Positions 8,504-18,294 of a stretch of DNA of 64,000 bases are shown in pieces. Position numbers and translations under genes: made by a program. Below the pieces are notes generated by a model. It saw only the letters and a list, made by a program, of their open reading frames with translations, was not told where the DNA came from and searched no databases. How positions within the stretch are numbered: position 1 is the stretch's first letter; each line of letters opens with the position of its first letter. The DNA comes from Alphaproteobacteria bacterium (lineage in GTDB: Bacteria; Pseudomonadota; Alphaproteobacteria; Rhizobiales; CAJQND01), in NCBI GenBank assembly GCA_024227565.1, contig JAAEUE010000233.1, positions 26,706-90,705 on the forward strand. The letters run 5' to 3'.

Positions 8504-8865
8504 CAGGATTTCGCCTTCTTGGCTGAGGGCTTTTTGGCGGCCTCAAAATGGGCCTGCCACAAGGGATCGGCTTTTTTCAACAAGGCGGCCGGTGGCCGCT
8601 GGGTGATGCCGTAATAGCCGAAAATCTGCATGCTCACCGTGTCGCGGCAGGCATGAAACCACTTGCCGCAGCCGCGATCGCAGCGCCAGCGTTCAAAGTG
8701 CACGCCCTTGGGGTTCTTGCGCATGAACATATAGTCACGCTGGGCGTCATCGGAGATGCCATCAGGGTTTTCCGTGGCGGGGCGGGCAATATGGCCCTCG
8801 CCGCCGCAATGGAAATCGGCCTCTTCGCCTTCAACGCCGCACACAGGACAGGTGATTACCAACAT
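8503..8865 (-). CDS. soxD: Sarcosine oxidase delta subunit
   Basis: A 120-residue zinc-binding subunit. It starts MLVITCPVCGVEGEEADFHC and carries CPVCG plus FHC at the N-terminus and CDRGCGKWFHACRDT later, matching the zinc site and conserved GCxxWFxxxRDT block of SoxD. The Lys/Ala-rich tail (KKPSAKKAKS) makes it slightly longer than usual. It lies 14 nt after soxB and touches soxA. Confidence 0.93.
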   Translation of the reverse strand: MLVITCPVCGVEGEEADFHCGGEGHIARPATENPDGISDDAQRDYMFMRKNPKGVHFERWRCDRGCGKWFHACRDTVSMQIFGYYGITQRPPAALLKKADPLWQAHFEAAKKPSAKKAKS

Positions 8866-8879
8866 TGTCTATTGCTCCC

Positions 8880-10130
8880 CTAATGCGCCACGGCCGCAGC
8901 GACGCTCTCGTCGATGGTGCGGCCTTGCTTGAACCGGTCCAGGCTGAAGGCGCCGGCAATTTCGCCGGGCTGGTCCTTGGCGACGAGATCGGCAAATACG
9001 GAGCCTGAGCCTGGAATCGACTTGAAACCGCCCGTACCCCAGCCGCAGTTCACATAGAGCCCGTCCACATCGGTTTTGGAGATGATGGGCGAGCGGTCCC
9101 CGGTCATGTCCACAATCCCGCCCCACATGCGCATCATGCGCAATCGCGAGATGATCGGGAAGGTTTCCACCAGAGCCGTCACAGTGTGTTCAAGGGCGGG
9201 GAAACTGCCGCGTTGGGAATAGTTGTTGTAGGAATCGGCACCGCCACCGATCACCAATTCGCCCTTGTCGGACTGGCTCATATAGCCGTGCACGGTGTTG
9301 GCCATCACCACCACGTCGATCGCCGGCTTAATCGGCTCCGACACCAGTGCCTGCAGGCAAACACTCTCGATGGGCATGGACAGCCCGGCCATCTGCATCA
9401 CCAGCGACGTATTGCCGGCGGTGACAACGGCGATTTTCTTGGCTTTGATGTGGCCCTTGGAGGTGTCCAGCCCGGTCACCTTGCGGCCTGTACGGGTGAT
9501 GCCGGTCACTTCGCATTGCTGGATGATGTCCACACCGCGCGCATCAGCGCCGCGGGCATAGCCCCAAGCCACTGCGTCATGACGTGCCGTGCCGCCACGC
9601 GGCTGGTAATAGGCCCCCAGGATCGGATATCGGCAATCGTCGCTGTCGTTGATGATCGGAACAAGTTCCTTCACCTCGGCCCGATCGATCATGCGGGCCT
9701 CGATGCCGACCAGCCGGTTGGCGTGGCTGGTGCGCTTCATGGCGCGCAATTCGTGCTCGGTCTGACACAGCATCAACAAACCGCGCGGTGAGAACATGAT
9801 ATTGTAGTTCAATTCCTGGCTGAGATCCTCATAGAGCGAGCGTGACAGCTCGTAAATCGCCATGGAGGGGTCTTGCAGGTAGTTGGAGCGGATGATGGTC
9901 GTGTTACGGCCGGTGTTGCCGCCACCCAGCCAACCCTTTTCAATGACCGCTACGTTCGTGATGTTGTGCTTTGAAGCCAGGTAATAGGCGGTGGCGAGCC
10001 CATGGCCGCCGGCGCCGACGATGACTACATCGTATTCTTTTTTCGGCTCGGGGCTGCGCCAGGCGCGTTCCCAGTCTTTGTGGTAGTTCCCGGCGTTCTT
10101 GGCCAAGGAGAAAATCGAATATTTCTTCAT
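8880..10130 (-). CDS. soxB: Sarcosine oxidase beta subunit
   Basis: The FAD/FMN-carrying subunit where sarcosine is oxidised. Starting at MKKYSIFSLAKNAGNYHKDW gives 416 residues, the usual SoxB length. The FAD-binding motif VVIVGAGGHGLATAYYLA lies near residue 35, and the C-terminal CGWGTGGFKSIPGSG block is characteristic. It is the promoter-proximal gene of soxBDAG; the 208 bp between it and the divergent ccmI must contain its promoter. No serine hydroxymethyltransferase or folate gene, often linked to sox operons, is present next to it. Confidence 0.94.
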   Translation of the reverse strand: MKKYSIFSLAKNAGNYHKDWERAWRSPEPKKEYDVVIVGAGGHGLATAYYLASKHNITNVAVIEKGWLGGGNTGRNTTIIRSNYLQDPSMAIYELSRSLYEDLSQELNYNIMFSPRGLLMLCQTEHELRAMKRTSHANRLVGIEARMIDRAEVKELVPIINDSDDCRYPILGAYYQPRGGTARHDAVAWGYARGADARGVDIIQQCEVTGITRTGRKVTGLDTSKGHIKAKKIAVVTAGNTSLVMQMAGLSMPIESVCLQALVSEPIKPAIDVVVMANTVHGYMSQSDKGELVIGGGADSYNNYSQRGSFPALEHTVTALVETFPIISRLRMMRMWGGIVDMTGDRSPIISKTDVDGLYVNCGWGTGGFKSIPGSGSVFADLVAKDQPGEIAGAFSLDRFKQGRTIDESVAAAVAH

Positions 10131-10338
10131 TTTCAAGCAACCCATAGACGATTGCGGCGGCAAGGCCGCGCAGGTCATGATTTCCAGACCGGTTTTCCAG
10201 AGCTGGCGGACATTATCAAAGCCCTGCAGAGGAGACTACGGATTAGCGACGTCTGAGATGGGAAGTGCGACACCATTACGCCTCAAATAGAGTGCGCGTG
10301 AATTGCACTTGATCCCCTATCGACACTACATAGCACCC

Positions 10339-11478
10339 ATGATCTTTTGGACCGCAGTTGCCGGGGCGGCAATCATTGTCATTTTGCTTGTGCTTCGGCC
10401 CCTGTTGCGCGGGGTGTCGGAAGCTCAAGGCGAGCACACGCCTGAAGTCGATATATACAAAGATCAGTTGGCTGAAGTTGAGCAGGATATCGTCCGTGGT
10501 GTGATTTCGGAAGCCGACGCTGAGGCCGCAAAGACCGAAATTGCGCGCCGTTTGCTTGCCGCAGCTGAGACCCAAGAAACTGCCGACACAAAGATTGCCT
10601 CAGCCGGGACCGTTGGCGCTGCGGTGATCGGCGTCAGCGCGCTGGCCATTTCTCTGGCCGCTTACTCCTATACAGGCTCGCCGCACCTTCCCGATCAGCC
10701 AAAATCTGAGCGTGCGGCCAAGGCGCAAGCCAATCCGGATCTGAGCAATTTGGTTGCCCAGGTTGAAAAGCGATTGCAAAAATCGCCGAACGATGCGCGC
10801 GGCTGGGCGGTTCTTGGGCCTGCCTATATGCGCCTGCGCCGGTTCGGCGATGCAGCAGATGCCTTCCGCAAGGCGGCCGCGCTGTCGCCCAAGGATGCTG
10901 AACTGCAAACCTCCCTCGGCGAGGCGCTCACCATGTCGGAAGCCGGCCTGGTCAGTGCCGATGCCCATGCGGCGTTCAATGCTGCACTTGGCATCAACCC
11001 CAACCATGCCAAGGCCCGGTTCTATCTAGGTATTGCCGCTTATCAGGACGGCCGCAAAAAAGAGGCGATCACGCGCTGGAAGGAACTGCTGGCCGACGCG
11101 CCGGCGAATGCACCCTGGCGCAAAACCGTCTTGTCTCATATTCAGCGCGCTGGGGGCGAGGCCGGGCAAACAGCCGAAAGCACCGAGGCTCGTCCGCCGG
11201 CTCTCGACAAAGAAACCGTGGCCAACACTGAGCAAATGTCAGAGGCCGATCAGCAGGAGATGATCAAGGGCATGGTCAACCGACTGGCTGAGCGGCTGGC
11301 GGAAAATGGCAATGACCTCGAGGGTTGGCTCCGCTTAATGCGGGCGCGTTCGGTTTTGGGGCAAAAAGACCAAGCTGTGAAGGCCCTGGCGGATGCGCGG
11401 GCCAATTTTAAAAGTGACACCGCTTCGCTGAACCGTCTGAAGACCTTTGCAGCGCAGCTCGGACTGGAGACCAACTGA
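10339..11478 (+). CDS. ccmI: Cytochrome c maturation protein CcmI (CycH)
   Basis: CcmI delivers apocytochrome c to the haem ligation machinery. From ATG 10339 the protein has 379 residues: an N-terminal membrane anchor ([20 protein letters not shown]), a cytoplasmic segment with [20 protein letters not shown] typical of CcmI, a second membrane segment (about 88-110) and a periplasmic tetratricopeptide-repeat domain (about 130-260) followed by a linker and a C-terminal domain. Its TGA overlaps the ccmE ATG by 1 nt. Confidence 0.93.
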   Translation: MIFWTAVAGAAIIVILLVLRPLLRGVSEAQGEHTPEVDIYKDQLAEVEQDIVRGVISEADAEAAKTEIARRLLAAAETQETADTKIASAGTVGAAVIGVSALAISLAAYSYTGSPHLPDQPKSERAAKAQANPDLSNLVAQVEKRLQKSPNDARGWAVLGPAYMRLRRFGDAADAFRKAAALSPKDAELQTSLGEALTMSEAGLVSADAHAAFNAALGINPNHAKARFYLGIAAYQDGRKKEAITRWKELLADAPANAPWRKTVLSHIQRAGGEAGQTAESTEARPPALDKETVANTEQMSEADQQEMIKGMVNRLAERLAENGNDLEGWLRLMRARSVLGQKDQAVKALADARANFKSDTASLNRLKTFAAQLGLETN

Positions 11479-11930
11479 TGGCGATGACCCGTAAGCAGCG
11501 GCGCACAACCATGATTGTCAGTGCCTTGGTTGTTTTGGGGGCCGCGGTTGGCCTTGTGCTCTATGCGTTGGAGGACACAATCGTGTTCTTCTATACGCCC
11601 AGCGAGGTGGTCGAGAAAAACATTCAAGCCGGCCAGCGTTTCCGGCTTGGCGGCCTGGTTGCCGCTGGGTCTGTCAATCGGGGTGAGGGGACTGTGGTGA
11701 GCTTCACCGTTACCGATACCGACAAGAAACTGGCGGTGAAGTTCGACGGCATCCTGCCTGATCTGTTCCGTGAAGGCCAAGGGGTTGTGGCTGAGGGTAA
11801 AATGACACCCTCAGGCACCTTTGAAGCTGATACTGTGCTGGCCAAGCACGATGAAAATTACATGCCGCGGGAGGTGGCCGACGCCTTGAAGAAGAAGGGC
11901 GTGTGGAAAGATGGGAAAAAGAGCGAATGA
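11478..11930 (+). CDS. ccmE: Cytochrome c maturation haem chaperone CcmE (CycJ)
   Basis: CcmE binds haem covalently in the periplasm and hands it to CcmF/CcmH. The 150-residue protein has a single N-terminal membrane anchor (about 13-31), a beta-barrel domain and the haem-attachment motif [10 protein letters not shown], with the conserved His and downstream Tyr. Arg/Lys-rich [10 protein letters not shown] at the N-terminus sets an N-in topology. ATGA overlap with ccmF. Confidence 0.95.
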   Translation: MAMTRKQRRTTMIVSALVVLGAAVGLVLYALEDTIVFFYTPSEVVEKNIQAGQRFRLGGLVAAGSVNRGEGTVVSFTVTDTDKKLAVKFDGILPDLFREGQGVVAEGKMTPSGTFEADTVLAKHDENYMPREVADALKKKGVWKDGKKSE

Positions 11931-13900
11931 TTGCTGAATTTGGCCACTTTGCTCTGATTTTGGCGCTCACCTGCGCCTTGCTGCAATCATTGCTGCCGCT
12001 CTATGGCGCTCACCGAAATGACGGATCCTACATGCGTGTGGCAGAACCGGCGGCGCTCATGCAGTTTGCAATGGTCGGGCTGGCGTTCGCGGCATTGACC
12101 CACGCCTTTATCGTCTCTGATTTTTCGCTGAAAGTGGTCTGGGCCAATTCCCATTCGGCCAAGCCGATGATCTACAAGATCTCCGGTGTTTGGGGGAACC
12201 ACGAAGGGTCCATGTTGCTTTGGGTTCTTATTCTTGCGTTGTTTGGCTCCTGTGTTGCCGCTTTCGGTACCAATTTGCCGCGCGATCTGCGCGCACGGGT
12301 GCTGAGCGTCCAAGGAATGGTCGGCGTTGCCTTCCTGTTGTTCATCATCTTGACGAGCAACCCGTTTGAGCGTTTGAGCCCAGCCCCGTTTGAGGGCAGG
12401 GGACTGAACCCCATTCTTCAAGACCCTGCCTTGGCGATCCACCCGCCTTTGCTCTACATGGGCTATGTTGGCTTGTCTGTTGCCTTCTCGTTTGCTGTTG
12501 CCGCCCTCTTGTCCGGCCGTGTGGATGCCGCTTGGGCGCGTTGGGTTCGGCCCTGGACCCTGGCAGCATGGATGTTCCTGACGGCCGGCATCGCCATGGG
12601 CTCCTGGTGGGCTTACTATGAGCTTGGCTGGGGTGGCTGGTGGTTCTGGGATCCGGTTGAAAATGCCTCCTTCATGCCCTGGCTCGTGGCCACGGCTCTG
12701 CTGCACTCGGCCATCGTGGTTGCACGCCGCGGCGCGCTGAAGATCTGGACCCTGCTGCTCTCCATCATTGCGTTCTCGCTTAGCTTGCTGGGCACTTTCC
12801 TGGTGCGTTCAGGCGTTTTGACATCGGTACACTCGTTTGCTTCCGATCCCGAGCGCGGTGTCTTCATCTTGCTGATACTTTGTTTGTTCATTGGCGGCTC
12901 CCTCGCGCTCTTTGCCTGGCGTGCACCAAGCCTGAAGGCTGGCGGGCTTTTCGCACCGATCAGCCGGGAAACCTCGCTCGTCCTCAACAATCTGCTGCTC
13001 TCAACCGCAGCAATCGCCGTGTTGACCGGAACCCTCTATCCATTGGTTCTCGAGGCGGTGGGCGGGGCAAAGATTTCCGTGGGCCCGCCCTACTTCAATC
13101 TCACCTTCGGCATCATCATTCTGCCGCTTCTCGTGCTTGTGCCCTTTGGGCCGATGCTGTCATGGAAGCGGGCTGACCTTTATGCCGCGTCGCAGCGGCT
13201 CTTGGTTGCGGCCATTCTGGCGCTGATAGCGATCGCATTCAGCTGGTATGCGATGTATGGCGGGCCAGTTTTGGCGGCCTTTGGCATAGGCATTGGGGTT
13301 TGGCTGATCGGTGGCGCGATTTCTGAACTGGCTTGGCGCGCCAAGGTGCAAGATCGCGACTTCAAACTCGCCTGGCTGCGCTTGAAGGGTCTGCCGCGAT
13401 CAGCCTTTGGCACCACACTGGCCCATGCCGGCCTCGGGATCGCGGTTCTGGGCATCGTCGGCGTCACCGCATGGCGTGCCGAGGTGGTGGCTGTGATGAA
13501 ACCTGGTGATGTGCAGCAGGTGGCGGGTTTAAGCGTGAAGTTAATGGGCGAGGCGCCGCGCACCGGTCCAAACTACCGTGACATGGTGGGCACTTTCGAG
13601 ATCTCCGAAACCGGAGGGCCGGTGACCAATGTGGTGGAGGCCACCAAGCGGGTGTACTTCCCCTCCCGTCAGCCCACTTCGGAAGTGGCAATCCTCACCT
13701 ATATGAGCGGCGATCTCTATGTGGTGATGGGGGACGAGGCAAAAGGCGGGCGCACGGTGCGGGTCTATTTCAACCCGCTTATCCCGTTCATCTGGCTTGG
13801 CACGTTCATCATGTTCCTGGGCGGCCTGATTTCGCTCACCGACAGACGTTACCGTGTGGGCGCACCCAAGCGCGCTGCCGCAAAACCGGTGAAGGCCTGA
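11927..13900 (+). CDS. ccmF: Cytochrome c haem lyase subunit CcmF (CycK)
   Basis: A polytopic membrane protein of 657 residues that ligates haem to apocytochromes. The start [20 protein letters not shown] overlaps the ccmE stop by 4 nt (ATGA). The tryptophan-rich haem-handling WWD domain is visible as [19 protein letters not shown] near residue 235, and FAWRAP and a C-terminal [20 protein letters not shown] block are typical. About 14 to 15 hydrophobic helices are present. Confidence 0.96.
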   Translation: MIAEFGHFALILALTCALLQSLLPLYGAHRNDGSYMRVAEPAALMQFAMVGLAFAALTHAFIVSDFSLKVVWANSHSAKPMIYKISGVWGNHEGSMLLWVLILALFGSCVAAFGTNLPRDLRARVLSVQGMVGVAFLLFIILTSNPFERLSPAPFEGRGLNPILQDPALAIHPPLLYMGYVGLSVAFSFAVAALLSGRVDAAWARWVRPWTLAAWMFLTAGIAMGSWWAYYELGWGGWWFWDPVENASFMPWLVATALLHSAIVVARRGALKIWTLLLSIIAFSLSLLGTFLVRSGVLTSVHSFASDPERGVFILLILCLFIGGSLALFAWRAPSLKAGGLFAPISRETSLVLNNLLLSTAAIAVLTGTLYPLVLEAVGGAKISVGPPYFNLTFGIIILPLLVLVPFGPMLSWKRADLYAASQRLLVAAILALIAIAFSWYAMYGGPVLAAFGIGIGVWLIGGAISELAWRAKVQDRDFKLAWLRLKGLPRSAFGTTLAHAGLGIAVLGIVGVTAWRAEVVAVMKPGDVQQVAGLSVKLMGEAPRTGPNYRDMVGTFEISETGGPVTNVVEATKRVYFPSRQPTSEVAILTYMSGDLYVVMGDEAKGGRTVRVYFNPLIPFIWLGTFIMFLGGLISLTDRRYRVGAPKRAAAKPVKA

Positions 13901-13904
13901 TTGC

Positions 13905-14354
13905 ATGAGAGTGTTGGCAGCAATCCTCCTATGTGTAACGCTTGCCCTGCCGGCCTGGGCGGTCAATCCGGACGAAATCCTGAAGGACCCTGTGCTTGAG
14001 GCCAGGGCGAGGGCGCTTTCAACCGAATTGCGCTGCCTGGTCTGCCAGAACCAGTCGATTGACGATTCAGATGCGCCTCTGGCCAAGGATCTCCGGATTC
14101 TTCTGCGGGAGCGTCTGCAGGCTGGAGACAGCGATAGCCAGGTGATCTCCTACCTGGTCGACCGTTACGGTGAGTTCATCCTGCTGAAGCCCTATTTTGG
14201 CCGCCATACCCTGCTGCTCTGGCTCCTGCCATTTGTTTTGCTGGGTGTTGGCATCGTCATTGTGGTGATGGGCCGGCGCAGGAGCCAGCGCGTTGCGGTG
14301 CAAGATGGGTTGAGCGCTGAAGAGAACGAGCGTCTTAAAACACTTCTCGACTGA
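13905..14354 (+). CDS. ccmH: Cytochrome c maturation thiol protein CcmH (CycL)
   Basis: A 149-residue protein with a signal peptide ([20 protein letters not shown]), the redox motif [19 protein letters not shown] (CxxC) and a C-terminal membrane anchor ([21 protein letters not shown]). It reduces the haem-binding cysteines of apocytochrome c in the periplasm. Last gene of ccmIEFH, 4 nt after ccmF. Confidence 0.96.
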   Translation: MRVLAAILLCVTLALPAWAVNPDEILKDPVLEARARALSTELRCLVCQNQSIDDSDAPLAKDLRILLRERLQAGDSDSQVISYLVDRYGEFILLKPYFGRHTLLLWLLPFVLLGVGIVIVVMGRRRSQRVAVQDGLSAEENERLKTLLD

Positions 14355-14449
14355 TCTGATCACGTTTGCGTGCCGATATCTTGTCCTCATACGGAGGAAA
14401 GACCATTCTCGCCTGATCCCAACACCATAGCCAAAGAGGGAACAGGACG

Positions 14450-15673
14450 ATGGCAGCCACATCTGAAAAGATCACATTTCCAGGACACACCGGCGAGATG
14501 CTCGCTGCCCGTCTCGACATGCCCGCTGGGCCGCCAAGGGCGTACGCGTTGTTTGCCCACTGTTTCACCTGCTCAAAAGATATTTTTGCAGCTGCCCGCA
14601 TAGCAACCGCGCTGGCAGAATATGGCTTTGCGGTTCTGCGCTTTGACTTCACGGGCCTTGGCGCGAGCGATGGCGAGTTTGCCAACACGAACTTCTCCTC
14701 CAATGTGCAGGACCTTCTGGAAGCGGCCAACTATCTCAGAGAAAACCATGCCGCGCCCTCTTTGTTGGTTGGCCATTCACTGGGGGGAGCGGCCGTACTG
14801 GCCGCGGCAGGCGACATTCCCGAGGTGCGTGCTGTCTCCACCATTGGCGCCCCGGCGGATGCGGAACACGTGATCCACAATTTTGGCGCTGCGATTGACG
14901 AGATTGACGAGACCGGCTCGGCCTCAGTGAAACTGGCCGGACGTGATTTCACCATCCACAAGCAGTTTCTCGATGACGTGCGTGGCTCTTCGCTCACCGA
15001 CCGGCTGGGCAAGCTGAAGCGGGCCCTCCTGGTGTTTCATGCCCCGCTTGACCGCACTGTGGGCATAGAGAATGCCGGAATGATCTATGGGGCCGCCAAA
15101 CACCCCAAAAGCTTCATTTCGCTTGATGATGCAGACCATTTGCTGAGCCGGCGGGTGGATGCGATCTATGTGGCCAATGTTCTGGCCGCATGGTCATCGC
15201 GATATATCGATGACAGCGCCCAGGACGAGAAGCTGAAGGCGCCCGACCGCGGCGTTCTGGTGCGCGAGACGCGCCAGGGCAAGTTTCAGAATCAGGTTGT
15301 GTCCAGCGACCATCAGATGCTGGCAGATGAACCTAAATCTGTCGGCGGCCTGGACAGTGGGCCAAGCCCTTACGACTATCTATCCATTGCCCTTGGCACC
15401 TGCACCTCGATGACCTTGCGCATGTATGCAGACCGCAAAGGCTGGGACCTTGGGCGGGTGTCGGTGGTGGTTGACCATGACAAGGTGCATGCCGATGATT
15501 GTGCAGACTGCGGCGAACGAGAGGGCCGGGTGGACCGGTTTGTGCGGGAAATCTCCGTTGAGGGTGATGTGCCCCAGGAATGGGCCGACAAACTGGAAGA
15601 AATCGCCGGAAAGTGCCCGGTGCACCGAACCTTGGAGAAATCGTCCGTGGTGGCGACCAAGGTTATGGTTTGA
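14450..15673 (+). CDS. Alpha/beta hydrolase fused to OsmC-family domain
   Basis: A 407-residue two-domain protein. Residues 1-255 are an alpha/beta hydrolase with the nucleophile elbow VGHSLGG (Ser in GHSLG), an oxyanion-type segment FAHCFTCSKD, an Asp (APLDRTVG) and a late His (DADHLLSR). Residues 270-407 are an OsmC/Ohr-type domain with YDYLSIALGTCTSMTLRMYA and a second Cys in GKCPVHRTLE, both thiols being placed as in OsmC peroxidases. The fusion is a known arrangement; the substrate is not. The N-terminal half may cleave an ester or acyl group while the C-terminal half reduces a hydroperoxide. It follows ccmH by 95 bp and is probably transcribed alone. Confidence 0.88.
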   Translation: MAATSEKITFPGHTGEMLAARLDMPAGPPRAYALFAHCFTCSKDIFAAARIATALAEYGFAVLRFDFTGLGASDGEFANTNFSSNVQDLLEAANYLRENHAAPSLLVGHSLGGAAVLAAAGDIPEVRAVSTIGAPADAEHVIHNFGAAIDEIDETGSASVKLAGRDFTIHKQFLDDVRGSSLTDRLGKLKRALLVFHAPLDRTVGIENAGMIYGAAKHPKSFISLDDADHLLSRRVDAIYVANVLAAWSSRYIDDSAQDEKLKAPDRGVLVRETRQGKFQNQVVSSDHQMLADEPKSVGGLDSGPSPYDYLSIALGTCTSMTLRMYADRKGWDLGRVSVVVDHDKVHADDCADCGEREGRVDRFVREISVEGDVPQEWADKLEEIAGKCPVHRTLEKSSVVATKVMV

Positions 15674-15683
15674 CCCTTCAACC

Positions 15684-15764
15684 CGTCATGTCTGCGCAGG
15701 CGGGCATCCAGAGCGGGCCGCCCGAAGTGTGTGGCCCAGGATTTCCGCATTCGCGGGAATGACG
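15684..15764. repeat. Inverted pair of 31-bp hairpin units, second copy
   Basis: Units at 15684-15714 (begins CGTCATGTCTGCGCAGGCGG, ends CATCCAGAGC) and 15734-15764 (GCCCAGGATTTCCGCATTCG to GGGAATGACG) are inverted copies of one another and of the units at 4721-4804; the central spacers differ in length (19 bp here, 22 bp there) and sequence. It lies 10 bp after the hydrolase-OsmC stop codon and could act as a transcript end or stabiliser. Confidence 0.85.
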
Positions 15765-15889
15765 AATTTAGAGCGCGGGACGGCGCATATCTCAACCTTA
15801 CGAAGATTTAATCTGCCTGAAAGGTGCATGTAAGGTGCACATCCCTATATCCGCATCATCACATTCACCACCCTTCGGGAGAACGACAC

Positions 15890-17377
15890 ATGATGCAGAC
15901 CCCAACCCCCAAGCGCCGCCTTAGCAAACTGCCGGCCTTCCTGGCCGCCGCAGCGCTCCTGGGCACCACGGCTTACACCCTGCCAGGTTTTCTGGAACAA
16001 CCCGCCAACGCGGCAACCGATTTGAGCAAAACCTTCGACAACGGCGCGCCTGCCGCCGGATTTGCCGATCTGGTTGAACGCGTTCAGCCTGCGGTGGTTT
16101 CCGTTCAGGTCAAGGGCGGCACCACGCATACGGCCCGCCGCAAGATGCCGCGCCTGCCGCGTGGCCACGGCATGGAAGACTTTTTCAAACAGTTTGAAGA
16201 CCGCCAGGGTGGCAAGAAACGGAGATCTCCTCGCCGTCAGCTTAGCTCGCACGGTTCCGGATTTGTGGTTACAGAAGACGGTTTCGTGGTGACGAACAAC
16301 CATGTGTTGACCGAGGGCGGAACCATTCAGGTCAAGTTTGCCAATGGTGACGAGCATGAGGCCGAGCTGATCGGCTCTGATGCGAAGACAGACCTTGCCT
16401 TGCTGAAAATCAAGGCGAAAGGCAAGAGCTTCCCCTTCGTCCGGTTTGCCGAGAAGGCCGCCCGCGTCGGTGACTGGGTTGTGGCTGTCGGCAACCCGTT
16501 CGGGCTTGGTGGCACCGTGACCACCGGCATTATCTCAGCCCGTGGCCGGGACATCGGATCTGGCCCCTATGACGACTTTCTGCAGATTGACGCTGCGATC
16601 AACAAAGGAAACTCCGGCGGCCCGGCCTTTAACCTCAAAGGCGAAGTCGTAGGCGTGAATACCGCCATATTCTCTCCTTCAGGCGGTAGTGTCGGGATCG
16701 GTTTTGCCATCCCGGCGCACCTCGCCGGCAAGATTGTGGCTGACCTCAAGGATGATGGCAACGTTACCCGCGGCTGGCTCGGTGTGGTCATCCAGTCGGT
16801 GACCCAGGACATCGCCGAAAGCCTCGGCTTGGACCAAGCCAGCGGTGTCATCATTGCCGATGTGCAGGACGGCTCCCCAGCCAGCAAGGCAGGCTTGCGC
16901 TCTGGCGACACGATCCTGACCCTGGAGGGAAAAAAGGTTAAAAGCCCTCGCGATCTTGCCCGGAAAGTGGCTGCCATCAAGCCTGGCGAAAAACCTAGCC
17001 TGGAGTTGATCCGCGATGGCAAGACCATGACAAAGGAAGTCACGATTGCCAAGCTGCCAGGTAAAAAGAAGGTGGCGAGCGCTGAGAAAATCGACGATGA
17101 GCCGAAGGTTTCGCTGGCATCGTTGGGCCTGGAGCTGTCGCCCACAGACGGTCAAGGCGTTGCCGTGGTCGATGTGGATCCCGCCGGTCCCGCAGCCGCG
17201 AAGGGTTTGCGCCCTGGTGACCACATTCTTGAGGTCTCCGGCATCGAAGTTGAGGATCCTCAAAGCGTCGCAAGCGCAATCGAGCGGGCCGACCGCAAGG
17301 GCCGCAAGTCGGTTCTTCTCCTGGTGCGTTCAGGCGAGAACCAGCGCTTCGTCGCCATTCCTTTGAAGCAGGTGTAG
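15890..17377 (+). CDS. degP: Periplasmic serine protease/chaperone, DegP (HtrA) family
   Basis: From ATG 15890 (preceded by GGGAGAACGAC) the protein has 495 residues: signal peptide (about 1-41, ending ANA-AT), trypsin-like protease domain with the triad His138 (NNHVL), Asp168 (DAKTDLALL) and Ser242 (GNSGGP), and two PDZ domains (about 290-380 and 400-490). It degrades or refolds misfolded envelope proteins. The segment RRKMPRLPRGHGMEDFF is the flexible LA loop. A two-component system follows, and this degP-regulator-kinase-glnE order is one I know from rhizobia, which suggests an envelope-stress circuit. Confidence 0.94.
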   Translation: MMQTPTPKRRLSKLPAFLAAAALLGTTAYTLPGFLEQPANAATDLSKTFDNGAPAAGFADLVERVQPAVVSVQVKGGTTHTARRKMPRLPRGHGMEDFFKQFEDRQGGKKRRSPRRQLSSHGSGFVVTEDGFVVTNNHVLTEGGTIQVKFANGDEHEAELIGSDAKTDLALLKIKAKGKSFPFVRFAEKAARVGDWVVAVGNPFGLGGTVTTGIISARGRDIGSGPYDDFLQIDAAINKGNSGGPAFNLKGEVVGVNTAIFSPSGGSVGIGFAIPAHLAGKIVADLKDDGNVTRGWLGVVIQSVTQDIAESLGLDQASGVIIADVQDGSPASKAGLRSGDTILTLEGKKVKSPRDLARKVAAIKPGEKPSLELIRDGKTMTKEVTIAKLPGKKKVASAEKIDDEPKVSLASLGLELSPTDGQGVAVVDVDPAGPAAAKGLRPGDHILEVSGIEVEDPQSVASAIERADRKGRKSVLLLVRSGENQRFVAIPLKQV

Positions 17378-17418
17378 AGCGAGCAAGCGTGTCCCCTCGC
17401 GCATCGCTCAACACGATG

Positions 17419-17457
17419 ACGGCTCCTGTCCCCCGCTAACCAGGGACCGTCAGCCGT
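17419..17457 (+). terminator. Possible stem-loop after degP
   Basis: ACGGCT at 17419-17424 pairs with AGCCGT at 17452-17457, with TCCC/GGGA pairing inside. No T-run follows, so this could be a 3'-end stabiliser or processing site rather than an intrinsic terminator. It lies in the 242-bp gap before the response regulator. Confidence 0.35.
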
Positions 17458-17619
17458 GCCGGACAGAGTACCTCTGTTGTGGTTCCCCCATGGGTTACCT
17501 GTCCGGCCGGCCCCTTCTTTCCCAAAGACAACCCCAACGCCTTGTGGCTTGATATTCATGGTGATTGACCTATGACTGAGCATTTCGTGGCGTTTAAAAC
17601 ATTCAAGCTAAACAGCTCA

Positions 17620-18294
17620 ATGCGCATCCTGGTTATCGAAGACGACCAACAAGCCGCCGGTTTCCTGATTAAAGGTCTCCGGGAGGAAGGCCATATTGTG
17701 GATCATGCGGCCGACGGTGAAGACGGCCTCGCCCTTGCCCGCGAAGGCGTGCACGACGTGTTGGTTGTGGACCGCATGCTGCCCAAGCGCGATGGTCTCA
17801 GCGTTATTGAAGCGCTCCGGTCTGAAGATGTGTCGACCCCCGTTCTGATCCTGTCTGCCTTGGGCGAGGTTGATGACCGGGTTACCGGCCTGCGCGCCGG
17901 CGGCGATGACTATCTGGCCAAGCCCTATGCCTTTTCTGAACTCGTTGCGCGTGTTGAGGTGCTGGCCCGGCGCACCAAGCCCGAAGCGGCTCAAACGAAA
18001 CTGGTTGTGGGCGATCTCGAGCTTGACCTTCTGGCCAGATCTTGCACCCGCGCCGGTCAGGATATCACCCTGCAGGCCCGCGAATTTCGCCTTTTAGAAT
18101 ATCTCATGAAACATGCCGGTCAGGTGGTGACACGGACTATGTTATTGGAAAACGTATGGGATTATCATTTTGACCCTCAAACAAATGTCATAGACGTCCA
18201 TATTTCAAGGCTGCGTTCAAAGATCGACAAAGACTTTGAGACTGTCTTGCTACACACGGTCCGCGGGGCCGGGTATTCGATCCGTGAGCCCTAG
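17620..18294 (+). CDS. OmpR-family response regulator
   Basis: A 224-residue transcription factor: receiver domain with EDD at 8-10 and phosphoacceptor Asp51 (VVDRMLPKRDG), Lys in LAKPY, then a winged helix with NVIDVHISRLRSKID. It resembles CusR/CopR-type regulators. The start at 17620 gives the usual MRILVIEDD beginning; a longer start at 17572 (16 more residues) has a slightly better upstream GGTGAT. Overlaps the kinase gene downstream and sits behind degP, so envelope stress or metal response is likely; the regulon is not visible. Confidence 0.88.
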   Translation: MRILVIEDDQQAAGFLIKGLREEGHIVDHAADGEDGLALAREGVHDVLVVDRMLPKRDGLSVIEALRSEDVSTPVLILSALGEVDDRVTGLRAGGDDYLAKPYAFSELVARVEVLARRTKPEAAQTKLVVGDLELDLLARSCTRAGQDITLQAREFRLLEYLMKHAGQVVTRTMLLENVWDYHFDPQTNVIDVHISRLRSKIDKDFETVLLHTVRGAGYSIREP

